From Polaromonas sp. A23 (GTDB taxonomy: Bacteria > Pseudomonadota > Gammaproteobacteria > Burkholderiales > Burkholderiaceae_C): a DNA stretch of 64,000 bases. How positions within the stretch are numbered: position 1 is the first letter of the stretch; each line of letters opens with the position of its first letter. The stretch lies in assembly GCF_002001015.1 (NCBI RefSeq), contig NZ_MUNO01000012.1:124001-188000 (forward strand). Direction: 5' to 3'. The notes beneath the pieces were generated by a model. The model saw only the letters and a list, made by a program, of their open reading frames with translations, ran no database searches and was not told the origin of the DNA. The position numbers and the translations under genes are program-made. Shown piece by piece: positions 34,927-42,976 of this stretch.

Positions 34927-35041
34927 GGCTACTGCGCGGGCGCATTGCGTCGTTGCAGCCCAAAGGAAATCCTCACGACCCTGGAGGTCGCTCTGGTTTT
35001 CTTCGGGCGCCCGCGCCTCGCACTGCATCCCGCTCGCTACG
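34927..35041. repeat. Family C palindromic repeat, copy C3
   Basis: Begins CTACTGCGCGGGCGC, shares GCGTCGTTGCAGCCC and the CCTCACG centre with C2, and has the stem CGACC/GGTCG instead of ACGTAC. GGGCGCCCGCGCCTCGCACT follows. It fills the gap between the thiolase and hydrolase genes. Confidence 0.6.
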
Positions 35042-35081
35042 CCGTGGGTAGTGGTTTATGTGGTTCTTTAAGGAGACAGTC

Positions 35082-35978
35082 ATGCAACAGCAGCTTCTTG
35101 AATCGGGTACTTCACAACTCTCTTTGCGGGTCTACGAACCGGCTATGCCAGCGCGTGCCAGCGTCGTTATTGGCGGGGCGATGGGTGTGCGCCAGGATTA
35201 TTACGCGCCGTTTGCCGAGTGGCTCTCTGGCCAGGGCTTTCGTGTCACTACGTTTGACTACCGCGGTTCGGGCGAGTCCCTGCCGGGTACGCGTGACGGC
35301 AGCCTGCGCGGCTTCAAGGCCGATCTTTTTGACTGGGCGAGCGACTATGAGGCGGTTGTTGATGCCGCGAAGGCGGCTTTGCCGGATGCGCCGCTGTATC
35401 TGCTGGGCCACAGCCTGGGCGCGCAGTTGCCGGGCTTCCTCAAAAACCAGGGCAAGGTGGACGGCCTCGTCAGCATCGCTGCCGGCAGCGGCTACTGGCG
35501 CGACAACGCGCCCCAGCTCAGACGCCTGATCCTGTATTTCTGGTACGTGCTGGTGCCGCTGGCGACGCGCCTGTGCGGCTATTTCCCCGGGCGCAAGTTG
35601 AAGAAGGTGGGCGACTTGCCGGCAGGCGTGATGCTGCAGTGGCGCAAGTGGTGCCTGGATCCGCTCTATAGCGTGGGCGCCGAGGGCGAGGGTGCACGCC
35701 TGGCTTATGCGCAGGCGACGTTTCCGGTGCTGGCGCTGTCCATCACCGACGATGAGCTGATGACCTGGCGCGGCACGCAAAACCTGATCAACCTGTACAC
35801 CGGTAGCCAGCGCAGCTTTGAACGCATTGCCCCGGCCGATCTCGGCGTCAAACGCATTGGCCACTTCGGGTTTTTCCGTGAACAGTTCAGCCACAATCTC
35901 TGGCCGCGCATGGTTCAGGTTCTTGAAGGCATGCGGCCAGTTCCATTGGAAGCCGGCGTCGCCGGCACGACTGTCTGA
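35082..35978 (+). CDS. Alpha/beta hydrolase (serine aminopeptidase S33-like)
   Basis: 298 residues. VVIGGAMGVRQDYYAPFAEWL, FDYRGSGES and the nucleophile elbow L-G-H-S111-L-G-A are clear; ITDDELM and HFGFFRE near the end could supply acid and histidine. The group resembles lysophospholipase-like hydrolases. The start at 35082 follows AAGGAG with 6 bases; an in-frame ATG at 35058 has no such site. It may release fatty acids for the surrounding pathway, but this is inference. Confidence 0.82.
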   Translation: MQQQLLESGTSQLSLRVYEPAMPARASVVIGGAMGVRQDYYAPFAEWLSGQGFRVTTFDYRGSGESLPGTRDGSLRGFKADLFDWASDYEAVVDAAKAALPDAPLYLLGHSLGAQLPGFLKNQGKVDGLVSIAAGSGYWRDNAPQLRRLILYFWYVLVPLATRLCGYFPGRKLKKVGDLPAGVMLQWRKWCLDPLYSVGAEGEGARLAYAQATFPVLALSITDDELMTWRGTQNLINLYTGSQRSFERIAPADLGVKRIGHFGFFREQFSHNLWPRMVQVLEGMRPVPLEAGVAGTTV

Positions 35979-36005
35979 TCTGCTTCGCAGCGGCATACTT
36001 TGGCC

Positions 36006-36818
36006 ATGAGCAGTCTCCATCCTTTTGACGCTGCGGTGGCCTTGCAGGCGCAGGCCGACGGCAGCTTTCTCGGCCATACCAGCGCCGCCTACGCCAACAT
36101 GGTCGGGCCTTTCGGCGGCGTTACCGCTGCGCAGGCGCTGAACGCTGTGCTGCAGCATCCGCAGCGGTTGGGCGATCCGATCTCGCTCACCGTCAACTTT
36201 GCGGCAGCGCTGGCCGACGGTCCGTTCACGGTGACGGCGCGGCCGGCGCGCACCAACCGGTCGACCCAGCATTGGGTGATCGAAACGAAGCAGCAGGGCG
36301 AAACGGTGTTGACCGGCACAGCCTTTTTTGGTTTGCGGCGCGACACCTGGGGTGCCGACGAACATGCCATGCCCGAAGTTCCTGCACCTGCCGACGTACC
36401 CCGTGCCGGCGGCCCGACCCGGGTGGAATGGGTCAAGCGTTATGAAATGCGTTTTGCCGAAGGAGCGATTCCCACAGAATGGCATGGTGCCGACCAGGGA
36501 GCGAGCCGCAGCCGTTTGTGGCTGCGGGAAGATCCAGCGCGGCCGCTGGACTTTGCCTCGCTCACGGCCATGTCGGATGTGTTCTTCCCTCGCGTCTGGC
36601 GCCGCCGGCCGGTGCTGGTGCCGATCGGCACCGTGTCGATGACGGTGTACTACCATGCCGATGCAAGCCTGTTGCAATCAACGGGCAGTGGCTACCTGCT
36701 GGGCCAGACGCAGGCCCAGGCTTTCCGCAACGGCTATTTCGACCAGACGGCGCAGCTGTGGAACGAAGCTAAAGACCTGCTCGTGACCTCACATCAGGTT
36801 GTCTACTTCAAGGAATGA
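36006..36818 (+). CDS. Acyl-CoA thioesterase family protein (TesB-like, double hotdog)
   Basis: 270 residues made of two hotdog halves: YANMVGPFGGVTAAQALNAVL in the first, and SLTAMSDVFFPRVWRRRPVLVPIGTVSMTVYYHAD in the second, including the conserved D in M-S-D-x-x-F-P-R. The end, AQAFRNGYFDQTAQLWNEAK, suits a TesB-type enzyme that hydrolyses medium-chain acyl-CoA. It sits in the beta-oxidation locus together with a DUF4442 thioesterase-like protein and two hydrolases, an unusually high number for one locus. Confidence 0.83.
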   Translation: MSSLHPFDAAVALQAQADGSFLGHTSAAYANMVGPFGGVTAAQALNAVLQHPQRLGDPISLTVNFAAALADGPFTVTARPARTNRSTQHWVIETKQQGETVLTGTAFFGLRRDTWGADEHAMPEVPAPADVPRAGGPTRVEWVKRYEMRFAEGAIPTEWHGADQGASRSRLWLREDPARPLDFASLTAMSDVFFPRVWRRRPVLVPIGTVSMTVYYHADASLLQSTGSGYLLGQTQAQAFRNGYFDQTAQLWNEAKDLLVTSHQVVYFKE

Positions 36819-36873
36819 ACGTGACCATCGCCAACGTCAAAACAACGTCAACAACAATACTTCAGGAATTCCC

Positions 36874-37650
36874 ATGAGCGATTCATTCAAAGACATCCTG
36901 CCCCACACCGAAGCTGGCGTGATGACCATCACGCTGAACCGCGTGGACAAGAAAAACTCCCTCACCGCGGCCATGTATGCCGCGATGGCGGATGCGCTGG
37001 AAGCCGCCCAGGCAGACGCAGCCGTGCGCGTAGTGGTGATCCAGGGCCACGAAACCATCTTCAGTGCAGGCAACGATATTGGCGACTTCCTGAACAAGCC
37101 GCCGGCCGGGATGGATTCACCCGTGTTTCGCTTCCTGCGCGGTATCGCGACCTTTCCCAAGCCCTTGCTGGCTTCTGTGTGCGGCCCGGCGGTAGGCGTG
37201 GGCACGACCATGCTGTTTCACTGTGACCTGGTTTATGCGGGCGACAACGCCGCTTTCTCCATGCCTTTTGTCAACCTCGGTCTCTGCCCCGAAGCGGCTT
37301 CCAGCCTGCTGGTGCCGCAGATGCTGGGGTACCACCGGGCCGCGGAAGCGCTGCTGCTGGGCGAGCCTTTCATGGCCGAAGCGGCACTGGAAGTCGGCCT
37401 CGTCAACCGCGTGGTGCCCCCCATGGAAGCCAATGGCGTGGCACAGTCCGTGGCGCGCAAGCTAGCCGCCAAGCCGATAAGCTCGCTGGTGGAAACCAAG
37501 CGATTGATGAAAAAAGGCCAGCAGCAAATGGTGCTGCAGCAAATGGACGAAGAAGGCGCCAGCTTCGGCCGCATGCTGGGCGAGCCCGCCGCACGCGAGG
37601 CGTTTGGGGCGTTTATGCAAAAGCGACGGCCCGACTTCAGCAAGGTCTGA
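36874..37650 (+). CDS. Enoyl-CoA hydratase/isomerase family protein (ECI-like)
   Basis: 258 residues of crotonase fold. GHETIFSAGNDIGDFL forms the first oxyanion loop and CGPAVGVGTTMLFHCDLVYA the second. FVNLGLCPEAASSLLVPQML carries a glutamate at the position used by Delta3-Delta2-enoyl-CoA isomerases. An isomerase role for unsaturated fatty acids is therefore likely. The start at 36874 follows AGGAA. The last 19 bases of the gene, including its stop, are repeated 81 bp downstream. Confidence 0.85.
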   Translation: MSDSFKDILPHTEAGVMTITLNRVDKKNSLTAAMYAAMADALEAAQADAAVRVVVIQGHETIFSAGNDIGDFLNKPPAGMDSPVFRFLRGIATFPKPLLASVCGPAVGVGTTMLFHCDLVYAGDNAAFSMPFVNLGLCPEAASSLLVPQMLGYHRAAEALLLGEPFMAEAALEVGLVNRVVPPMEANGVAQSVARKLAAKPISSLVETKRLMKKGQQQMVLQQMDEEGASFGRMLGEPAAREAFGAFMQKRRPDFSKV

Positions 37651-37732
37651 AGTCGGCGTCCGAAGGACGGGACCGCGTAGCGGGCCGGAAGCTTTCGGTA
37701 AAAATGCAAACCGGACTTCAGCAAGGTCTGAA
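37633..37732 (+). repeat. 19-bp direct repeat at the 3' end of the isomerase gene
   Basis: GACTTCAGCAAGGTCTGAA occurs at 37633-37651 (the last codons and stop) and identically at 37714-37732. ATGCAAA also precedes both. Between them is a GC-rich stretch with GTCCGAAGGAC and CCGCGTAGCGG hairpins, so a repeat insertion may have copied the gene end. Confidence 0.7.
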
Positions 37733-37761
37733 AACTGCCCATCCCCGGAAATTGAGAATGA

Positions 37762-37815
37762 AAAGTGCTTCTCCCCCTTATTTCTCGGGTGCAAGCAGCT
37801 ATTAATTTTGTAGCG
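37762..37815 (-). repeat. Family A repeat, copy A5 (upstream of SDR gene)
   Basis: Read on the - strand, AATTAATAGCTGCTTGCACC is followed by CGAGAAATAAGGGGGAG. This aligns along its length with copy A6. It ends 13 bp before the SDR start and therefore holds or replaces its promoter and leader. Confidence 0.65.
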
Positions 37816-37828
37816 TAAAGGAATCGTC

Positions 37829-38668
37829 ATGAGTTCAGCTTCAGGCCTCAAAGGCAAAACCCTTTTCATCACCGGCGCGTCGCGCGGCATTGGCCTGGCC
37901 ATTGCCACACGCGCGGCGGCCGACGGCGCCAACATCGTGATCCTGGCCAAAACCACCGACCCCAACCCCAAGCTGCCGGGCACGATTTACAGCGCTGCAG
38001 AGGCTGTGAAAGCAGCCGGTGGCCAGGCCTTGCCGCTGGCCGTGGACATCCGAGAAGAAGACGCTGTGGCTGCCGCGGTGGCCAAAGCAGTGGAAACTTT
38101 CGGCGGCATTGACATCCTGGTCAACAATGCCAGCGCGATCAGCCTGACCGACACCGAGCACACGCCGATGAAGCGTTATGACCTGATGAACGGCATCAAT
38201 GCACGCGGCACCTACCTGTGCACCCAGGCTTGCCTGGCAGAGCTGAAAAAATCCGCGCAGGCCGGACGCAACCCACAAGTGCTGACCATGTCGCCGCCGC
38301 TGAGCATGAAGCAGCACTGGTTTGAGAACCACACGGCCTACAGCATGGCCAAGTACGGCATGAGCATGTGCACACTGGGACATTCCGGGGAGTTCAAAAA
38401 ATACGGCATTGCCGTCAACAGCCTCTGGCCGCGCACGGCCATTGCCACCGCCGCCTTGCAGATGATTCCCGGCGTGGACCTGAAGCTGTGCCGCAAACCG
38501 GAAATTCTTTCCGATGCGGCCTACCTGATCCTGACCAACACGGGCATGCAAACCGGCAATTTCTATATCGACGACGAATTGCTGGCCGCGCACGGTGTGA
38601 CCGATCTGGAAAAGTACTCGGTGACGCCGGGCACGAAAAATTTCATTCCCGATTTCTTTGTAGACTAG
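37829..38668 (+). CDS. SDR oxidoreductase, HSDL2-like
   Basis: 279 residues. FITGASRGIGLAIATRAAADGA is the cofactor motif, ILVNNASAISLTDT the structural N-N-A-S-A variant, and Y171-S-M-A-K175 the catalytic pair. HTPMKRYDLMNGINARGTYLC, SLWPRTAIATAAL and the acidic end follow the hydroxysteroid dehydrogenase-like 2 group, often placed with fatty-acid genes. The substrate is unknown. It is last in the beta-oxidation run and separated by 178 bp of repeats. Confidence 0.84.
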   Translation: MSSASGLKGKTLFITGASRGIGLAIATRAAADGANIVILAKTTDPNPKLPGTIYSAAEAVKAAGGQALPLAVDIREEDAVAAAVAKAVETFGGIDILVNNASAISLTDTEHTPMKRYDLMNGINARGTYLCTQACLAELKKSAQAGRNPQVLTMSPPLSMKQHWFENHTAYSMAKYGMSMCTLGHSGEFKKYGIAVNSLWPRTAIATAALQMIPGVDLKLCRKPEILSDAAYLILTNTGMQTGNFYIDDELLAAHGVTDLEKYSVTPGTKNFIPDFFVD

Positions 38669-38693
38669 GGGCAGTTCACATACCTCAAACACC

Positions 38694-39047
38694 ATGCCCT
38701 ACATGCTGCTCATCCACGAACCCGTCGGTCAACGCCTCACCCGCAGCCTGGCCGAAGGTGAGGCGGTATACGGGCGCATGCTGCAGTTCGCCGCTGAGCT
38801 GAAATCCGAAGGCGTGTTGTTGGGGGTGGAGTCACTGGCTTCGCAAGACAGCGCCACTCGCTTGCGCGTCAGCGCCGGCAAAGCGCAGATGCTGGATGGC
38901 CCTTTTGCCGAAGCCAAGGAAATGGTGGGGGGCTTCTTTCTGGTGAACTGCGCAACCCGCGAGGAAGCCCTGGCCATTGCCGCCCGCTGCCCGGCCGCTG
39001 AATGGGCGACGCTGGAGGTCCGGGCGACCGGCCCCTGCTTCCTCTGA
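38694..39047 (+). CDS. YciI/DGPF-domain protein 1
   Basis: 117-residue alpha-beta protein of the YCII/DGPF family. MYMLLIHEP-like start (MPYMLLIHEPVGQ), then the DGPF motif (D68-G-P-F) in MLDGPFAEAKEMVGGFFLV, and a final strand EVRATGPCF. DGPF proteins are the usual genomic partners of ECF42 sigma factors, and one such sigma gene lies 1.6 kb downstream. Biochemical function is unknown for most members. Confidence 0.85.
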   Translation: MPYMLLIHEPVGQRLTRSLAEGEAVYGRMLQFAAELKSEGVLLGVESLASQDSATRLRVSAGKAQMLDGPFAEAKEMVGGFFLVNCATREEALAIAARCPAAEWATLEVRATGPCFL

Positions 39048-39167
39048 GCTCTTGTTTTAGTATTTAAGGGTTTTTACCTAGTTTGAGTTTGTCGATTTCG
39101 CATTGACTGCTTCGTCGTGTTAACAGGAGGCCAGAGATTCCGGCAGCCGTACACAAGGAGTACCAGG

Positions 39168-39593
39168 ATGCGATTCATGATCATTGTCAAGTCGACGCCC
39201 GAGTTCGAGGCCGAGACCACCCCCCAGACCCCCGACGAAAAACTGCTGGCTGCCATGGCCGACTTCCACGAGGAGCTGACCAAGGCCGGCGTGTTGCTGG
39301 ACGCCAGCGGCCTGCAGCCCAGCCGCAAGGGCTGGCGCATTCATTACAACGGGCAGAAGCGCACCGTGATTGACGGTCCTTTTGCCGAAGCCAAGGAACT
39401 GATTGCCGGTTTCACCACCATCCAGGTGCGCAGCCGCGAGGAAGCCATGGAGTGGTCGCGCCGTTATCCCAATCCTGTTGGTGAAAATGCGTCGGCTGTG
39501 ATCGAAGTGCGTCAGCTGTATGAACTTGACGACTTCTCGCCCAGCGAACAGATCGAGCGCTTCCGCGAAATGAACACACCCAGCCAGCAGTAA
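39168..39593 (+). CDS. YciI/DGPF-domain protein 2
   Basis: 141 residues, with MRFMIIVKSTPEFEAE, the D69-G-P-F motif in VIDGPFAEAKELIAGFTTI, and a longer C-terminal tail ending in REMNTPSQQ. The start ATG 39168 is chosen because AAGGAG precedes it by 7 bases. It is related to, but not a recent copy of, the first DGPF protein. The run DGPF, DGPF, SRPBCC, VOC, sigma factor is the usual content of an ECF42 locus. Confidence 0.86.
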   Translation: MRFMIIVKSTPEFEAETTPQTPDEKLLAAMADFHEELTKAGVLLDASGLQPSRKGWRIHYNGQKRTVIDGPFAEAKELIAGFTTIQVRSREEAMEWSRRYPNPVGENASAVIEVRQLYELDDFSPSEQIERFREMNTPSQQ

Positions 39594-39603
39594 GGAGCAC
39601 GTC

Positions 39604-40143
39604 ATGATCAAAACCACCTTGCTCAGCCTGTTGGCGTTGGCCCTGCTGGCCATTGCTGTCGTTACGGTTATTGCTTTGCAACGGCCCGACACTTTCCGCG
39701 TGGCGCGCAGCACCAGCATTGCCGCACCGGCTGAAAAAATATTCCCGTTGGTGAACGACGTTCGGGCCTTCAATTCCTGGAACCCGTATGCGCAGAAAGC
39801 GCCGGAGATGAAAGGCAGCTACAGCGGCCCGTTCATTGGGCCCGGCGCCCACTACGACTTCGAGAGTAAAAAGTCAGGCAGTGGCAGCTTTGAAATCGTG
39901 CAGGCTACGGCGCCGTCGCAGGTGCAGATGCGGCTGGACATGATTTCCCCATTCAAGGCGCAGAACGTGATCACCTTCACCATCGTTCCCCAGGGCACAG
40001 CCACGCAGACGACCTGGGCCATGGAGGGCCCCGCACCTTTCCTGTCGAAGTTCATGGGCGTGATCTTCAACATGGACAAGATGATCGGTGCCGACTTTGA
40101 AGCCGGTCTCGCCAACCTCAAGGCCAAAGCAGAGCAAACCTGA
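39604..40143 (+). CDS. SRPBCC-fold protein with N-terminal membrane segment
   Basis: 179 residues. Residues 4-25 form one hydrophobic helix (LLSLLALALLAIAVVTVIAL), either an anchor or an uncleaved leader. The remainder is a polyketide-cyclase-like SRPBCC (START-related) domain: RSTSIAAPAEKIFPLVNDVRAFNSWNPY, then GPGAHYDF and ITFTIVPQGTATQTTW. Such proteins bind hydrophobic ligands. It starts 10 bp after the second DGPF gene and probably shares its mRNA. Confidence 0.83.
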   Translation: MIKTTLLSLLALALLAIAVVTVIALQRPDTFRVARSTSIAAPAEKIFPLVNDVRAFNSWNPYAQKAPEMKGSYSGPFIGPGAHYDFESKKSGSGSFEIVQATAPSQVQMRLDMISPFKAQNVITFTIVPQGTATQTTWAMEGPAPFLSKFMGVIFNMDKMIGADFEAGLANLKAKAEQT

Positions 40144-40183
40144 GAACCGCCGCACCCTATTCAAACCATTCACAGGAACCATC

Positions 40184-40594
40184 ATGACCCGCAAGATTTT
40201 CGTCAACCTTCCCATCAAGAACATGGAAAAGAGCCAGGCCTTCTTCAAAAGCCTGGGCTTTTCTTTCAACCCGCAATTCACCAACGAGCAGGGCGCCTGC
40301 ATGGTGATCAGCGAAGACCACAACTTCGTGATGCTGCTGGTCGAGCCCTTCTTTCAGGGCTTCACCAAGAAGCCGATCGCCGACGCCACCAAAACCACCG
40401 AGGTGCTGATCGCCCTGTCGTGCGAAAGCCGTGCCGAGGTGGACGAGCTGGTGAAGAAAGCGCTGGCTGCCGGCGGCACCGCGCCCAACCCGTCGCAGGA
40501 CCATGGTTTCATGTACAGCCACGGCTTCACCGACCTGGATGGTCACGTCTGGGAGGTGTTCTACATGGACCTTGAAGCAATGCCAAAAGCCTGA
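40184..40594 (+). CDS. VOC-family (glyoxalase/bleomycin resistance-like) protein
   Basis: 136 residues with a paired beta-alpha-beta-beta-beta fold: KIFVNLPIKNMEKSQAFFKSLGF, then EVLIALSCESRAEVDELVKKALAAGG and FTDLDGHVWEVFYMD. The pattern is the DUF-type extradiol-like group (YdfA/PhnB-type relatives) often found with ECF42 sigma factors. Metal ligands are not complete enough to name a reaction. The start at 40184 gives the family N-terminus; the upstream in-frame ATG lies in the previous gene. Confidence 0.83.
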   Translation: MTRKIFVNLPIKNMEKSQAFFKSLGFSFNPQFTNEQGACMVISEDHNFVMLLVEPFFQGFTKKPIADATKTTEVLIALSCESRAEVDELVKKALAAGGTAPNPSQDHGFMYSHGFTDLDGHVWEVFYMDLEAMPKA

Positions 40595-40644
40595 TTCTGA
40601 CGCCTGCGGCGTCAGGGCCTGATGTATGCCGCTACCATTGATTC

Positions 40645-41925
40645 ATGCATTCTTCCACCCATCAGGCAATCTCGGCTGTCTGGCGCATCGAGTCCGCGAA
40701 GATCGTCGCTTCGGTGGCGCGCATGGTGCGCGATATCGGGCTGGCGGAGGAGCTGGCACAGGATGCGCTGGTTTCTGCGCTGGAAAGCTGGCCCGGCAAG
40801 GGTGTACCGGACAACCCGGGTGCGTGGCTGATGACAACTGCCAAAAACCGCGCACTCGATTACCTGCGGCGCCAGAAGATGCAGGGGGAAAAACTCGAAC
40901 AGATCGGCCATGACCTTGAAGCGCAGGAGGCCCACTTCGTGCCGGATTTCGTGGACGCGCTGGACGAGGCCCGTCAGGACGAAATTGGTGACGACCTGCT
41001 GCGCCTGATGTTCACCGCCTGCCATCCCGTGCTTTCCACCGAGGCGCGGGTGGCGTTGACGCTCAAACTGCTGGGTGGCTTGACCACCCACGAAATTGCC
41101 CGTGCCTTCCTGGCCCCCGAGCCGACGATTGCCCAGCGCATCGTGCGCGCCAAGCGTTCGCTGGCGGAGGCGCACGTGCCCTTCGAAGTGCCGCGCGGCG
41201 AAGAACTCGGGGCACGCCTGGCTTCGGTGCTGGAGGTTGTTTATCTGGTGTTCAACGAGGGTTACACCGCCACCGCAGGCGACGACTGGATGCGCCCTGC
41301 GTTGACTGACGAAGCCTTGCGCCTGGGCCGCATGCTGGCGGGCCTGGCGCCCGATGAGCCCGAGGTGCATGGCCTGGTCGGACTGATGGAGTTGCAGGCC
41401 TCGCGCATGGGCGCCCGGGTTGATGCCGCGGGCAGGCCAGTGCTGTTGCCCGACCAGAACCGCGCGCGTTGGGACCACCTCCTGATTCGCAGGGGCCTGG
41501 CCGCACTCGATATGGCACAGGCGCTGGCCGAATCGTCGGCACAGGCGCTGGGCCCGTACGCGCTGCAAGCGGCCATTGCTGCCTGCCATGCGCGAGCGCC
41601 AAGCTCAGCGGAGACTGACTGGGTGCGCATTGCCGCCCTGTACGATGCGCTCGCGCAGACCGCGCCGTCGCCTGTGGTGGAACTCAATCGTGCGGTGGCG
41701 GTCGGCATGGCGTTCGGGCCGGCCGCTGGCCTGGCCATTGTGGATACGTTGCAGGGCGACAAGTCCCTGCAGAACTACCAATGGTTGCCCGGTGTGCGCG
41801 GTGATCTGCTTGCCAAGCTGGGCCGCACCGATGAGGCACGCCAGGAGTTCGAGCGTGCCGCGTCGCTGGCGGGAAACGCGAGGGAGCGCGCCTTGCTGCT
41901 GGAGCGGGCACGAGAGCAGGAGTGA
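40645..41925 (+). CDS. ECF42-like RNA polymerase sigma factor with TPR-like C-terminal extension
   Basis: 426 residues. The sigma2 region (VWRIESAKIVASVARMVRD, AEELAQDALVSAL) and sigma4 region (LLGGLTTHEIARAFLAPEPTIAQRIVRAKRSL) occupy about the first 185 residues. The remaining 240 residues are helical, with EVVYLVFNEGYTAT and GRTDEARQEFERAASLAGNARER, as in ECF42 factors. No anti-sigma gene is seen. ECF42 factors drive nearby DGPF genes, here the two YciI proteins, the SRPBCC and the VOC gene. The extension is thought to control activity in this class. Confidence 0.9.
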   Translation: MHSSTHQAISAVWRIESAKIVASVARMVRDIGLAEELAQDALVSALESWPGKGVPDNPGAWLMTTAKNRALDYLRRQKMQGEKLEQIGHDLEAQEAHFVPDFVDALDEARQDEIGDDLLRLMFTACHPVLSTEARVALTLKLLGGLTTHEIARAFLAPEPTIAQRIVRAKRSLAEAHVPFEVPRGEELGARLASVLEVVYLVFNEGYTATAGDDWMRPALTDEALRLGRMLAGLAPDEPEVHGLVGLMELQASRMGARVDAAGRPVLLPDQNRARWDHLLIRRGLAALDMAQALAESSAQALGPYALQAAIAACHARAPSSAETDWVRIAALYDALAQTAPSPVVELNRAVAVGMAFGPAAGLAIVDTLQGDKSLQNYQWLPGVRGDLLAKLGRTDEARQEFERAASLAGNARERALLLERAREQE

Positions 41926-42016
41926 GGCGGTCACAGGCATGTCCGGAAGCGGCGCGTCAAGTTGCCCGAGCCATCCTAAGCTTGCGGCTCACTCCTCCAA
42001 CTTCACGGACACATTC

Positions 42017-42760
42017 ATGCATCACGCCATCGAACCTTCCATTCATTACTGGGGCACGCCCGTTGTATTGATCAGCACCCTCAATGAAGACGGCAGCACC
42101 AACCTCGCACCCATGTCGTCGGCCTGGTGGCTGGGCTGGAGCTGCATGTTGGGCCTGGATGCCAGCTCAAAAACCACCGAGAATCTCAGGCGTTCCGGGG
42201 AGTGTGTGCTGAACCTGCCGTCGGACACGATGGTGGAAGCAGTGAACGGGCTTGCACTCACCACAGGCAGCCCCGCCGTTCCGCTGCATAAAAAGCTGCT
42301 GGGCTACCGCCACGTTTCCGACAAGTTTGAAGCTGCGGGTCTTACGCCGACGCCATCGATGGTCGTCACACCGCAGCGGGCGCATGAATGTCCCGTGCAG
42401 ATGGAAGCGGTGGTGGAAGATATCCGGCCGTTCGCAGGCGGTGACCCACGAATGGGCGTGCCGGCGGTATGTGTGGAGGTGCGTATCGTCAAAGTACATG
42501 TGCTTTCAGACATCCTCATGGCAGGGCACGAGCACCGGATCGACCCCGACCAGTGGCACCCGCTCCTGATGAGTTTTCGGGAGCTGTATGGGCGAGGGGA
42601 GAAACTGCAGAAGTCGCGCCTGGCGCGTGGCCCGGAAGAGGCCTATGCGCCGTGGAAGCACACCGGCATCAAGGGCCTGGCCGGCAAGGCCCTGGTCGCC
42701 TGGTCGCGTCACCGGTATGGCGGCAGTGAGCAGCCGGCGGGCGCGGATACTCACTCCTGA
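42017..42760 (+). CDS. Flavin reductase family protein (FMN-binding split barrel)
   Basis: 247 residues. The start HHAIEPSIHYWGTPVVLISTLNEDGSTNLAPMSS is the split-barrel FMN site, and ENLRRSGECVLNLPS and HKKLLGYRHVSDKFEAAGL follow the family. It probably binds FMN or reduces it for another oxygenase; no partner is obvious. The ATG at 42017 gives the expected start; the longer upstream frame overlaps the sigma factor gene. The last codons are duplicated at 44661-44742 across the HxlR module. Confidence 0.82.
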   Translation: MHHAIEPSIHYWGTPVVLISTLNEDGSTNLAPMSSAWWLGWSCMLGLDASSKTTENLRRSGECVLNLPSDTMVEAVNGLALTTGSPAVPLHKKLLGYRHVSDKFEAAGLTPTPSMVVTPQRAHECPVQMEAVVEDIRPFAGGDPRMGVPAVCVEVRIVKVHVLSDILMAGHEHRIDPDQWHPLLMSFRELYGRGEKLQKSRLARGPEEAYAPWKHTGIKGLAGKALVAWSRHRYGGSEQPAGADTHS

Positions 42761-42775
42761 CAGCTTGTCGCAGAG
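42694..42775 (+). repeat. 82-bp direct repeat, left copy (3' end of flavin reductase gene)
   Basis: GGTCGCCTGGTCGCGTCACC at the left edge and CGCAGAG at the right edge match 44661-44742 with 74 of 82 positions identical. The copy covers the final 22 codons and stop of the flavin reductase. The two copies flank the whole DUF3237/NTF2-like/HxlR segment. Confidence 0.85.
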
Positions 42776-42976
42776 TCTCGGTTCAGTACGAACTGAGCTT
42801 GGAGCGGCCAATGCCGAGTCCCTGACCGCGGACTCGTCAAGGCCTGCAACGCATCGCGCATTATGGCCAGCTGTCTGAGCGCCGTGGCAGCACGCTAGCA
42901 AGGATCTTTCATGCGGGAGCGAAGCTTGAGACTGGGCCCTGCGCAGCACTGCTCTTCGCGCTCTGCGCAGGTCATG

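Noticed and set aside
42776..42976. Gap between the left 82-bp repeat and the DUF3237 gene as a hidden gene
   Set aside because: No frame with a ribosome site or motif; only a short TCAGT/ACTGA repeat is visible.
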